DNA of 64,000 bases from Streptomyces griseus subsp. griseus (GTDB lineage Bacteria; Actinomycetota; Actinomycetes; Streptomycetales; Streptomycetaceae). The translations under genes and the position numbers were made by a program. The DNA is taken from the NCBI RefSeq assembly GCF_000720255.1, contig NZ_JOJE01000016.1, positions 159,719 to 223,718 on the forward strand. The letters are read 5' to 3'. The notes under the pieces are model-generated. The model made no database searches. It was given only the letters and a program-made list of their open reading frames with translations, and was not told the DNA's origin. Shown piece after piece: positions 17,703 through 29,412 of the stretch (the stretch's first letter is position 1; every line of letters begins with the position of its first letter).

Positions 17703-19148
17703 ATGAGTGTTCGCCCACTGCCTTCGAGCACGCCCGCCGCCCAAGGTGTCGACGCCACCGGGGTCCTCGCCTTCCTGGACGCCCTCGACGCCGCCCCGGA
17801 CATCGAACCCCACAGCCTGATGATCCTGCGCCATGGTCGCTTGGTGGCGTCCGGCTGGTGGGCGCCGTACACCCCCGAGCGCCCCCACCTCCTCTACTCG
17901 CTCAGCAAGAGCTTCACCTCCTCGGCCGCCGGATTCGCCGTCGCCGAGGGGCTGATCCGGCTCGACGACCCGGTGATCTCGTACTTCCCCGAGTTCGAGG
18001 CCGACATCGCCGACCCGCGCAGCCGAGCGATGCTCGTCCGGCACGTCGCGGCGATGGCCAGCGGGCACGAGGACGAGACCGTCGACAGGGCCCACGCGCT
18101 CGACCGCGACGAGATGGTCCGAGGGTTCCTGCTGCTGCCCCCGGACCGCGATCCGGGCACCGTCTTCGCCTACAACCAGCCCGCCACCTACACGCTGGGC
18201 GCGATCGTCCAGCGCGTCACGGGACAGTCGCTCACCGACTACCTGCGGCCCAGGCTGCTGGATCCGGTCGGCGCCGGCGAGGTGGCGTGGCTGCGTGACC
18301 GGGCCGGCCGCGAGCTGGGCTTCAGTGGGCTGCACGCCACGACCGACGTCGTCGCCCGGCTCGGCCAGCTGTATCTGAACGGCGGTGTGTGGGAGGGCGA
18401 GCGCCTGCTGGGGGAGGAGTGGGTGGCCGAGGCGACCCGCGAACACATCCCGACGGCGGGCGCCACGGCCCCGCAGGACCGGCAGGACTGGGACCAGGGC
18501 TACGGCTTCCAGTTCTGGAGGTCCCGGCACGGCTACCGGGGCGACGGCGCGTACGGCCAGTTCTGCCTGGTCCTGCCCGAGCAGGACGCCGTGATCGCGG
18601 CGACCGCGGCGACCGCGGACATGCAGGCTTGGCTGAACCTGGCCTGGAAGCACCTGCTGCCCGCGTTCGCCGACGGACCGCTGCCCGACGGGCACGGCGC
18701 CGACGAGGCGCTGCGGGAGCGGCTCGCGCGGCTCGCGCTGCCCCCGGCTCCGGGCAAGCCCGCGCCGCCGGAACGGGCCGAGGAGTGGTCCGCCACCGAG
18801 TTCACCCCGGCCGGCGGCGTCTGCGCGGCCCGGCGGACCCTGGCCTGCGTCGCCCTCGCGCCCGGTGCGGACGGCTGGACGGTCACGCTCACCGAGGACG
18901 GACACCGGCTGGAGCTGGCGCTCGGCGGGGCCGACTGGAGCGTGGGCGAGGATCCGCTACCGACCGCGGTGAGCGGCGGCTGGACCGACGCCGGCACCCT
19001 CACCGTCGATGTCGCGTTCCTGGAGACCCCGCACCACCTCGTCGTGACGTGCTCGCTCACCGACCGCACGTTCACGGCCCACTGGGCCACGGAACCACTG
19101 CACGGCGGCCCCCTGCGTTCCCTGCGCGCCCCGCGCCCTTCGGACTGA
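17703..19148 (+). CDS. serine hydrolase, beta-lactamase/PBP4-fold (class C type)
   Basis: A 481-residue cytoplasmic serine hydrolase with no signal peptide. The SxxK nucleophile motif is in LLYSLSKSFTSSAAG (about residues 63-77), and the Tyr motif is in FAYNQPATYTLGAIV. A C-terminal beta-rich extension of about 120 residues follows the catalytic domain. Members act as esterases or D-amino-acid amidases, and no substrate can be assigned. The ATG at 17703 fits the fold start and stands 74 bp from the divergent LLM gene, so the two share a promoter region. Confidence 0.83.
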   Translation: MSVRPLPSSTPAAQGVDATGVLAFLDALDAAPDIEPHSLMILRHGRLVASGWWAPYTPERPHLLYSLSKSFTSSAAGFAVAEGLIRLDDPVISYFPEFEADIADPRSRAMLVRHVAAMASGHEDETVDRAHALDRDEMVRGFLLLPPDRDPGTVFAYNQPATYTLGAIVQRVTGQSLTDYLRPRLLDPVGAGEVAWLRDRAGRELGFSGLHATTDVVARLGQLYLNGGVWEGERLLGEEWVAEATREHIPTAGATAPQDRQDWDQGYGFQFWRSRHGYRGDGAYGQFCLVLPEQDAVIAATAATADMQAWLNLAWKHLLPAFADGPLPDGHGADEALRERLARLALPPAPGKPAPPERAEEWSATEFTPAGGVCAARRTLACVALAPGADGWTVTLTEDGHRLELALGGADWSVGEDPLPTAVSGGWTDAGTLTVDVAFLETPHHLVVTCSLTDRTFTAHWATEPLHGGPLRSLRAPRPSD

Positions 19149-19177
19149 GGCCGGCCGTCACGTCCGGCCGTCGGCCG

Positions 19178-20836
19178 TCAGTCCGACGCCGGCCGGAAGG
19201 TCTTCAGGGCGGTGTCCAGGGCGCGCTGGTTCTGGGCACCGTCCCAGTCGGCGGCGGGCGCCGTCCAGCGCAGCGAGAAGCCGCGGTGGCCGCCGAGGAG
19301 GAAGCCGCGGCCGAAGGTGCGGACGCGGGTGCCGTCGTAGTCGCTGAGCCACTCCATGTCGGCCGCCTTGTACCCCTGGTACGTCGTCGCCTCGATGTCG
19401 CCGATGCGCCGAAAGCCGTCCTCCTTCCGCAGCCCGGGTTCGACGTCGTCACGCCAGACGGCGACCGGATCCGGGCCGACGCGCTCGCTGTAGGTCACCG
19501 CGAGCGTGCGCGCGTCGCCCGGCGCGCCGAACGTGACGCGGTAGGCCAGGTCCCCCTGGCGTTGGGTGTTCAGACGCTTCCAGCCATCGGGGAGGGCGAC
19601 GGAGAAGCCCTCCGCCGCGTCGTAGCGGTGGAAGCCGGACGGCAGACCGCCGGGGGAGGAGGGCGGCGCCGATTCGGGGGCCGAGGAGGCTGAGGAGGCG
19701 GACGGCGGCTTCGACGCGGTGGGGGTCGGCTTCACGGACGGCTCGGTCGCCTGCCCGTCCGGGCTCTGGGCGGACGCGCCGCCGGAGGCCGACGGGACGG
19801 GCGGGGTGGCGGGCGCGTCGATCGAGGAGGAGGGTCGCGCCTGCGCGTCGGACGACGAGGTGCCGCTGCCGGACAGCAGGTCCGTGGCGGCGAGGACGGC
19901 GACCGCGACGGTGACCACGGCAAGGGCCGTCCCGGCCACCATGGTGCGCCCGCTCCACCCGGGCCCGGCGTGCACGACCGCGGTGTAGGCGCGGCGCAGC
20001 AGCGGCTCGGACCCCTCCTCGAACGCGCCGTCCGGGTCCTCGGTCAGGACCCGGGTGAGGGCCGCGCGGACCACCGGCCGGGTCAGCCGCTCCCGGGACT
20101 CCTTGCGCAGCAGTCCCTGCACGACCTGGTTGAGGGATCCGGCGCGCACCGGTGTGCGCAACGGCAGCCGGTCCACGCCCTTGAGCGTGGCCTCCGGCCG
20201 GCCCCGGTCACGGAAGGGCGGGCGTCCCTCCACCATCGTGTAGAGGATCGCCCCCAGCGCCCACAGGTCGGCCGCGGGCCCGATGCGCTGGTCGCGGGCC
20301 TGCTCGGGGGAGGCGAACGACGGTGCGGTCAGCCGGGGCGCGAGCGTCGCGCCGGCCAGGCCGAAACCGGTGACCACGATCGGGCCGCGGTCCCGCACGA
20401 ACACCTGGCCGGGGCTGAGTTCGCCGTGGGTGATGCCCTGGCCGTGCGCGCTGTTCAGTACGTCGAGCAGTTCGAGGCCGATGCGGGCCGCTTTGACATG
20501 GCTCAATGTGCCCTGCTGTGCGAGGACTTCGCCCAGTGGTGTGCCGTCGACGCAGTCGGTGACGGTCCACAGGGTGCCGGACTCCATCAGCGCGCCGATG
20601 ACGGGCGCGACCTGGCCGGGGCACAGGCGCGCCATCGTCTCGGACATACGCAGTATCCGGCCGGTGGTCTCCTCGCCCACGTCGGGTGGCAGTCCGATGC
20701 CGGTGAGCAGACACGGCCGGGAGGTCTCGACATCCTCGCCGTACCAGCACACACGGTTCGTCTCCTGGTGGACGACATCGAGGAGCCGGTACCTTCCGGC
20801 GACCAACTCATGTGCGGAGACGTGCGCCTTGACCAT
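19178..20836 (-). CDS. membrane-anchored serine/threonine pseudokinase with extracellular domain
   Basis: A 552-residue receptor-like protein with a kinase fold at residues 8-270, one membrane helix at about 298-320, a Ser/Pro/Ala-rich spacer at about 325-405 and an outer domain at about 405-552. Every catalytic element is replaced: no Gly-rich loop (RYRLLDVVHQETNR), Thr45 where the VAIK Lys belongs, HGELSPGQ (137-144) instead of HRDLKPEN, and GFG (157-159) instead of DFG. The later APSFASPEQA and DLWALGAILY segments show that the fold is kept. It is best seen as a signalling scaffold or receptor. Start: ATG at 20836 with GAGGG eight bases upstream; a second ATG six bases earlier sits too close to that site. 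Confidence 0.82.
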   Translation of the reverse strand: MVKAHVSAHELVAGRYRLLDVVHQETNRVCWYGEDVETSRPCLLTGIGLPPDVGEETTGRILRMSETMARLCPGQVAPVIGALMESGTLWTVTDCVDGTPLGEVLAQQGTLSHVKAARIGLELLDVLNSAHGQGITHGELSPGQVFVRDRGPIVVTGFGLAGATLAPRLTAPSFASPEQARDQRIGPAADLWALGAILYTMVEGRPPFRDRGRPEATLKGVDRLPLRTPVRAGSLNQVVQGLLRKESRERLTRPVVRAALTRVLTEDPDGAFEEGSEPLLRRAYTAVVHAGPGWSGRTMVAGTALAVVTVAVAVLAATDLLSGSGTSSSDAQARPSSSIDAPATPPVPSASGGASAQSPDGQATEPSVKPTPTASKPPSASSASSAPESAPPSSPGGLPSGFHRYDAAEGFSVALPDGWKRLNTQRQGDLAYRVTFGAPGDARTLAVTYSERVGPDPVAVWRDDVEPGLRKEDGFRRIGDIEATTYQGYKAADMEWLSDYDGTRVRTFGRGFLLGGHRGFSLRWTAPAADWDGAQNQRALDTALKTFRPASD

Positions 20837-21084
20837 GGTCATCCCTCGCTGAACCCCCGGTTCTGGCCCTTTCCCAGTGGTACGGCGAGCGTGCCGGTGT
20901 GCGTTCAACGAAACCGCAACTCGGGGCCGCTTCTTGTCTTTCATTCAAAAAGGGTGAGCGTATGTGCGACGAAAGGGCGTACGTGCCGCCCTCGCGCACG
21001 TGGACGCCGGGGCAATTCCGTCGCGTGAGGCCGCCGTACGAATATCTGTACGCCGAACTGGTGGTAACCCGCGGTAAACCGAAC

Positions 21085-21120
21085 CGTCGGCACCCGGAAA
21101 GCCAACTCCGGGCGCCGACG
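21085..21120 (-). terminator. terminator hairpin after the secreted serine hydrolase gene
   Basis: A 13-bp stem with one G-T type mismatch (21085-21097 pairing with 21108-21120) around a ten-base loop, about 70 bp beyond the hydrolase stop on the minus strand. It lies in the roughly 355-base gap upstream of the pseudokinase gene. The rest of that gap is mildly AT-rich near 20930-20955 and should hold the pseudokinase promoter, which I could not define. Confidence 0.6.
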
Positions 21121-21191
21121 TATTCGGTCCGGCCGTCTTTTCGATTTACCGGCGCGGCCCGAACCGCTCCACCGAGGACAGTGTGGGGGCC

Positions 21192-22725
<1,534 letters not shown>

Positions 22726-24522
22726 GTGCGTAGAGCACACATACGCAGCCTCGCGGTTGCCGTGGCCGTGGCGACGGCCGCCACGGGCCTGACGGGCACG
22801 GCCCTCGCGGCCCCGTCCGCGGGGGACACCCCCGCCCTGGCCACCGCCGCCGGATCACCGGCAGCGGCCGTCGTCGAGGCAGCCCGGGCCGCCGCCTTCG
22901 CGCACGCCTCGGCGACCGGCGTCACCGACGGCGACGCGCTCGAACCCCAGGACGTGCTGATCGACCCGGAGGGCGCACGACACGTCCGCTTCGCCCGGAC
23001 ACACGAGGGGATGCCCGTCCTCGGCGGCGACCTCGTCGTCCACCTCACCGAGCGGCTCGCCTACGCCGGTGTCACCCGCGCCGCCGACCGCACCGTCCGT
23101 CCCGCCACCGTCACGGCGAAGCTGACGGCCCGGCAGGCCGAGACGAAGGCCGCCGCGGCGGCCAAGGGCCGCGCGGCCGCCGCCGAACTCGTCGTGGACG
23201 CCCGGGACGGCGCCCCGGCCCTCGCCTACCAGGTGCGCGTCACCGACGCCGACACCACCGGGGCCGGCGGCTCCCGTACGGTCGTCGTCGACGCCCTCAC
23301 CGGCAAGGTGCGCAGCAGCGCGCCCGACAGCGACGAGTTCCTCTCGCCCCGGCTGCTGGACACCCTGCGCGAGCGCGGCGACAGGCTCGACCCGCAGACC
23401 GGCACCGCCCCGCCCGCCAACGGCCTCACCGCCGCTCCGGCACCGGGCGCCGCCGCCTACCCGTCGACCGCCACGGGCACCGGCGCCTCCCTCTTCGCGG
23501 GCTCCGTCAAGCTCACCACCACCCGCACGGCCCGCACGAGCTACCTCCTGAAGGACCCCACCCGCTGGGGGACGGAGACCCGCGACGCCAAGGGGCAGGA
23601 GCTGGAGAACTTCGCTCAGGGCCGGAAGTTCACCTCCACCAACAACAAGTGGGGCAACGGGACGGTCTCCAACCGCACCAGTGCCGCGGTCGACGCCCAG
23701 TACGGCGTCACCCAGACCCTGGATTTCTACAAGAAGACCTTCAACCGCAAGGGCATCAAGAACAACAGCAAGGGCGCCCTCGCCATGGTCCACTTCGGCA
23801 ACAAGGTGGGCAACGCGTTCTGGTACCCGGAGTGCGGCTGCATGCTCTACGGCGACGGTGACGGGGAGATGCTCAAGAAGCCGCTCGTCGTCCTCGACGT
23901 CACCGGCCACGAGCTCACCCACGGCGTCGTCGACGCGACCGCCCGCCTGGAACCCACGCGGGTCGACTCGGCCGGCAACCAGTACGGCGAGCCCGGCTCG
24001 CTGAACGAGTCCCTGGCGGACATCTTCGGCTCCAACGTCGAGTTCAGCGCCAACAACGCGAAGAACCCGCCCAACTACCTCATCGGCGAGAAGCTCGGCC
24101 TGGACCAGAAGTTCCTGCGCCGTCTGGACCGCCCGTCCCTCGACCGGCTGGAGGGCGCGATCGACTACTGGTCACCGGCCGTGTACAACGCCGAGGTCCA
24201 CGCCGGCTCCGGCGTCTCCTCGCACGCGTACTACCTCCTCGCCGAGGGCAGCGGCCGCAAGACCATCGGCCGCGTCACCTACAACTCGCCCACCTACGAC
24301 CGCTCCACGGTCAGGGGAATCGGCCGAGCCAAGGCCACGGCCATCTACTACCGGGCCCTGACCCGCTACATGGTCTCCTCGACCGACTTCCACGGAGCGC
24401 GCATCGCGACGCTGAAGGCGGCCAAGGACCTCTACGGCGCGACCAGCGTCGAGTACAAGACGGTCAACACGTCGTGGGCGGCCGTCAACGTGACCGCCGC
24501 GAACACGCCCGCCCGGCACTGA
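22726..24522 (+). CDS. secreted thermolysin-like (M4) metalloprotease precursor
   Basis: A 598-residue preproprotease. Residues 1-28 are a signal peptide. About 45-255 form an FTP/PepSY-type propeptide that chaperones folding. The mature M4 domain follows, with the zinc motif HELTH at 395-399, the third zinc ligand Glu428 in NESLADIFG, and the catalytic His in VSSHAYYLLAEGSG. A GCGC-type pair (ECGC at 369-372) suggests a local disulfide or metal site. It digests proteins outside the cell. The start is GTG with AAGGAA upstream. Confidence 0.93.
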   Translation: MRRAHIRSLAVAVAVATAATGLTGTALAAPSAGDTPALATAAGSPAAAVVEAARAAAFAHASATGVTDGDALEPQDVLIDPEGARHVRFARTHEGMPVLGGDLVVHLTERLAYAGVTRAADRTVRPATVTAKLTARQAETKAAAAAKGRAAAAELVVDARDGAPALAYQVRVTDADTTGAGGSRTVVVDALTGKVRSSAPDSDEFLSPRLLDTLRERGDRLDPQTGTAPPANGLTAAPAPGAAAYPSTATGTGASLFAGSVKLTTTRTARTSYLLKDPTRWGTETRDAKGQELENFAQGRKFTSTNNKWGNGTVSNRTSAAVDAQYGVTQTLDFYKKTFNRKGIKNNSKGALAMVHFGNKVGNAFWYPECGCMLYGDGDGEMLKKPLVVLDVTGHELTHGVVDATARLEPTRVDSAGNQYGEPGSLNESLADIFGSNVEFSANNAKNPPNYLIGEKLGLDQKFLRRLDRPSLDRLEGAIDYWSPAVYNAEVHAGSGVSSHAYYLLAEGSGRKTIGRVTYNSPTYDRSTVRGIGRAKATAIYYRALTRYMVSSTDFHGARIATLKAAKDLYGATSVEYKTVNTSWAAVNVTAANTPARH

Positions 24523-24534
24523 CACCAACCCGGC

Positions 24535-24574
24535 GCCGACGGCGAGCCCCCAGGGTCAGGGGGACGCCGTCGGC
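24535..24574. terminator. bidirectional terminator with the LAL-gene stop codon in its loop
   Basis: The outer perfect 10-bp stem GCCGACGGCG (24535-24544) and CGCCGTCGGC (24565-24574) encloses a 5-bp C/G inner stem (24547-24551 with 24559-24563). The stop codon of the minus-strand regulator (24556-24558) lies in the inner loop. The hairpin starts 12 bases after the protease stop. Confidence 0.65.
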
Positions 24575-27525
24575 TCGGGGGTGACCAGGCCCAGGCGGTA
24601 GGCGATCGCCACCGCCTCCGTGCGGCTCGCGGCGCCGAGCTTGCCGAGGATGTTGGAGACGTGCACGCTCGCCGTCTTCCCGCTGATGAACAGCTCCTCG
24701 CCGATCTGACGGTTGCTGCGGCCCCGGGCGAGCAGTCGCAGCACGTCCTGCTCGCGAGCCGTGAGCGGCGAGGCCCGGTTGGCCATGGTGCCCTCCGCGG
24801 CGGGTTCCGTGAGACGGCCGCGGCGGACCAGCGCGTCCACCCGCTCCAGCAGCGCGGCGGCACCGAGCCGCACGGCGGTCTCCCGCGCCGCCCCGGCCTC
24901 GGCGGCCGCCTCCTCGCGCCGCTCGGCCACCAACAGAGCCTCGGCGAGCCGCAGTCGGCAGCGCGCCCGCTCGTACACGTCGCCGTAGGCGAAAGCGGCG
25001 ACCGCCTTCTCCCAGGCCGCCACGTCCGGCCCCGACACGGCGCGTATCCGCTCCGCCTCCACACGGGCCAGCCAGGCGAGCCCCTCCGGCCCCTGCCGCG
25101 CTCCGCCCTCCTCCGGCAGGACCGTCGGGCGGGCCAACTCCTCCAACTCGGCCGCAGTGCCCGCCCAGCGGCGCGCCGCAGCCTCGTCGCCGGTCAGGCG
25201 CGCGGCGCAGGCCGCGTCGGCGACGGCCGACAAGGCGAGCGCGGCGAGCCGCACCGTGACGTACGGGCGGTTGCCCGCCTCGTCCGTGAGGGCCTCGACG
25301 GTGGACCGCAGCCGCGCCACGGCCCCTGGCGGATCCCCGCGCAGCGCGGCCGCGTCGGTCAGGACGATGCCCGCGACGAGCGCGGCCATCCAGTCGAACG
25401 GCCCCTTCAGCAGCGCCTCGGCCCGCTCCGTGGCCCCCATCAGGTCCCCCCGGGCCACCGACACGTACAGCGCGGGCCCGACCGTGTACACGCCGGCCGC
25501 GGGCAGCACCTCGGCGTCCTCCGCCACCGCACCGAGGCACTCGTCCCAGCGGCCCAGCGCGTACAGCACCAGCAGTCGGAGGTAGCGCATCTCCAGGGGA
25601 TACAGCGACGACAGCAGCCCCGCGCGGCGGGCGCGGTCCAGCCCCTCGGTCACCCAGGGCACGCACTCCTCCAGGGCCCCGGCCTCGAAGGAGCCGATGG
25701 CGAGGTTGAACAGGGCCCGCCCCTCCACCTGCGCGTTGCCCGACCGCCGGGCCAGCTCCCGGGCCTCACGGAGCCGCTCGCGACCCCCGGCGCTCTGTCG
25801 GCCGCCGCCCTCGAGGAGGGCGAGCGACACCATCAGGTCGGCCTGCGCGTCCGTCAGGCCCAACTCCTCGGCGGCGCCCAGGGCCTGCCGGGCGACGCGC
25901 AGCGCGGTGTCGTTGTCCCCGACGTGCCGCGCCGCCATGACGTGGGTGGCCGCGGCCCACACCCAGGTGGGCGACGGCGGCTCGGCGGGGATCATCGCCA
26001 GCGCCTCACTGCTGTGGGCGAAGGCCGCTGACAGGCTGTCGACGTTCATCAGGTTCCCGGCGAGCGTGTAGCGCACCCGGGCGGCGAGCTCGGAATCGGC
26101 GTCCTGGCCGACCCCGGCCAGCGCGGAGCGGGCCAGGGCGACCGCGCGGTGGGTGTCCCCGGCGTGTGCGGCCGCCGCCGAGGCGCGCAGCGTGAGCGTG
26201 ACCCGGTCGACGCCCTCGCCCCAGGGCCGCGCGGCCGACTCCACCGCCGCCCACAGGTCGAGGACCGCCTCCAGATGGCGCAGCTCCTCGGCCGGCGCGC
26301 CCACCCGCTGGGCGTGGTCGGCGGCCTCCATCGACGCCGCGAGCGCCTCGGCGAGTTCGTGGCTCTCGCGGTGGTGGTGGGCGCGCTCGGCCGCGTTCTC
26401 CGGCCGGCCGCCCGCGGCGAGCAGCCGCGCGAACGCGCCGTGCAGGCGGGCCCGTTCGCCCGGGAGCAGATCCGCGTACACGGCCTCGCGGGCGAGGGCG
26501 TGCCGGAACGCGTACGTGTCCCCGTCCCCGGCGACCAGCAGCTGGCGCCCGACCGCCTCGCGCAGCGCCGACTCCAGCTCGTCCTCGGCAAGGCGCACCG
26601 CGTCCCGCAGCAGCTCGTGCTCGACGCGGCGCCCGGCGACGGCGGCCGTGCGCAGCACCTGCTGGGCGGTGTCGGACAACTGCTCGACGCGGATGAGCAG
26701 GACGTCGGCCAGACCACTGGGCACGCCCCCGGCCTCCGTGTCCGTCGCGGCGAGCAGTTCCTCGGCGTAGAAGGCGTTGCCCTCGGCCCGCTCCACGATC
26801 CGGCGCACCGTCGTCTCCGGCAGGGGCCGCGCCTCCAGGGCCCGCACCAGCCGGGTCACCTCCGCGTCCGCCATGGGTTGCAGCTCCAGCCGCTCCACGG
26901 AGGGCAGCCGTACCAGCTCGGCGAGCAGCGGGCGCAGCGGATGACGGCGGTGCAGGTCGTCCGCGCGGTACGACGCGAGGACCGCCAGCCGGTGGCCGGG
27001 CGCACCGCCGGCCGGGCGCTGCACGATGCCCCGGCTGAGCAGGAACCGCAGCAGGTCACGGGAGGACTGGTCGGCCCAGTGCAGGTCCTCCAGGACGAGC
27101 AGCAGCGGGGCGGTGTCCGACAGGTCGGCCAGCAGCGCCGCCATGCCCTCGAACAGCCGCAGCCGCCCGCCCACGTCCCGCACGGCGTCCGTCCCGGCAC
27201 CCAGCAGCCGGTCGACCACGGGATGCCCGGCGAGGACGTCCGCGAAGCGCTCGTCGGCGGTGAGCGCGCCCAGGATCTCGGTGAACGGCAGATACGGCAG
27301 ACCGACGTCACCGAGGTCGACACAGTGACCGGTGAGCACGGTCGTCCCCGCCGCGGCGGCCCGGGCGGCGACCTCGTCCAGCACCCGCGTCTTGCCGACA
27401 CCGGCGTCCCCGGCGAGCAGCACGGCCCGCGCCTCCCCGGCCCGGGTACGCTCCAGAACACCGGCGAGTCGGGCGAGCTCCTCGTCCCGGCCGATCAGCG
27501 GCGGGGTGAACACATTCTGCGGCAC
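24556..27525 (-). CDS. large ATP-binding LuxR (LAL) family transcriptional regulator
   Basis: A 989-residue regulator. The N-terminal AAA/STAND ATPase domain has Walker A GDAGVGKT at 39-46 and a Walker B-like LLLVLEDLHWAD segment near residue 150. A long alpha-helical TPR-like middle (about 330-880) follows. The C-terminal LuxR-type helix-turn-helix lies at about 920-980 (PLTAREQDVLRLLARGRSNRQIG). LAL proteins are usually single-copy activators of secondary-metabolite or sugar-uptake genes. No such cluster adjoins it here, so the target is unknown; the neighbouring secreted protease is possible but only by position. Confidence 0.92.
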   Translation of the reverse strand: MPQNVFTPPLIGRDEELARLAGVLERTRAGEARAVLLAGDAGVGKTRVLDEVAARAAAAGTTVLTGHCVDLGDVGLPYLPFTEILGALTADERFADVLAGHPVVDRLLGAGTDAVRDVGGRLRLFEGMAALLADLSDTAPLLLVLEDLHWADQSSRDLLRFLLSRGIVQRPAGGAPGHRLAVLASYRADDLHRRHPLRPLLAELVRLPSVERLELQPMADAEVTRLVRALEARPLPETTVRRIVERAEGNAFYAEELLAATDTEAGGVPSGLADVLLIRVEQLSDTAQQVLRTAAVAGRRVEHELLRDAVRLAEDELESALREAVGRQLLVAGDGDTYAFRHALAREAVYADLLPGERARLHGAFARLLAAGGRPENAAERAHHHRESHELAEALAASMEAADHAQRVGAPAEELRHLEAVLDLWAAVESAARPWGEGVDRVTLTLRASAAAAHAGDTHRAVALARSALAGVGQDADSELAARVRYTLAGNLMNVDSLSAAFAHSSEALAMIPAEPPSPTWVWAAATHVMAARHVGDNDTALRVARQALGAAEELGLTDAQADLMVSLALLEGGGRQSAGGRERLREARELARRSGNAQVEGRALFNLAIGSFEAGALEECVPWVTEGLDRARRAGLLSSLYPLEMRYLRLLVLYALGRWDECLGAVAEDAEVLPAAGVYTVGPALYVSVARGDLMGATERAEALLKGPFDWMAALVAGIVLTDAAALRGDPPGAVARLRSTVEALTDEAGNRPYVTVRLAALALSAVADAACAARLTGDEAAARRWAGTAAELEELARPTVLPEEGGARQGPEGLAWLARVEAERIRAVSGPDVAAWEKAVAAFAYGDVYERARCRLRLAEALLVAERREEAAAEAGAARETAVRLGAAALLERVDALVRRGRLTEPAAEGTMANRASPLTAREQDVLRLLARGRSNRQIGEELFISGKTASVHVSNILGKLGAASRTEAVAIAYRLGLVTPEPTASP

Positions 27526-27604
27526 GGCCCCATCCTGGCACGGGCCTCCGGCGGCACCCCGCTGAGCCCGGAAGGGAGACGTACCCGGGCTCTCCCCGCC
27601 CGCG

Positions 27605-27954
27605 TCAGCGCCTCAACGTCCGTGCCCAGTCCGCCGGGACACGTCCCGCCGGGCCGGGGACCGGCTGGTCCTCGGGGTGGGCGGCCGGGGGTGCCAGGTC
27701 CGGGCCCGACTCGTACAGCTCGTTCGTGGCGTAGTCCCAGAACCACTCCTCGCCCGGCTCGAAGCTGCGCACCAGCGGATGCCCCGTGGCCTTGTAGTGG
27801 GCCGTGGCGTGCTGCGCGGGGGAGGAGTCGCAGCAGCCGACGTGGCCGCAGGTCGCGCAGCGCCGCAGATGGAACCACCAGCCGCCGGCCTCGTCGCACT
27901 CCAGACAGCCCGCGCCGCTCGGCAGGGCCGTGGGGTCGATCGCGTTCTCGCTGG

Positions 27955-27958
<4 letters not shown>
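27605..27958 (-). CDS. UBP-type zinc-finger protein
   Basis: A 117-residue protein dominated by a ZnF-UBP domain. Ligands are in CLECDEAGG, CATCGHVGCCDSSP and HATAHYKATGHP (residues about 18-62), and the aromatic FEPGEEWFWDYATNELYE segment follows. In eukaryotes this fold binds the free C-terminus of ubiquitin. Actinobacteria lack a matching ubiquitin system except Pup, which ends differently, so its ligand here is open. The ATG overlaps the stop of the histidine kinase gene (ATGA), placing it third in a coupled operon with the kinase and the receiver/flavoprotein fusion. Confidence 0.88.
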
Positions 27959-29408
<1,450 letters not shown>

Positions 29409-29412
<4 letters not shown>

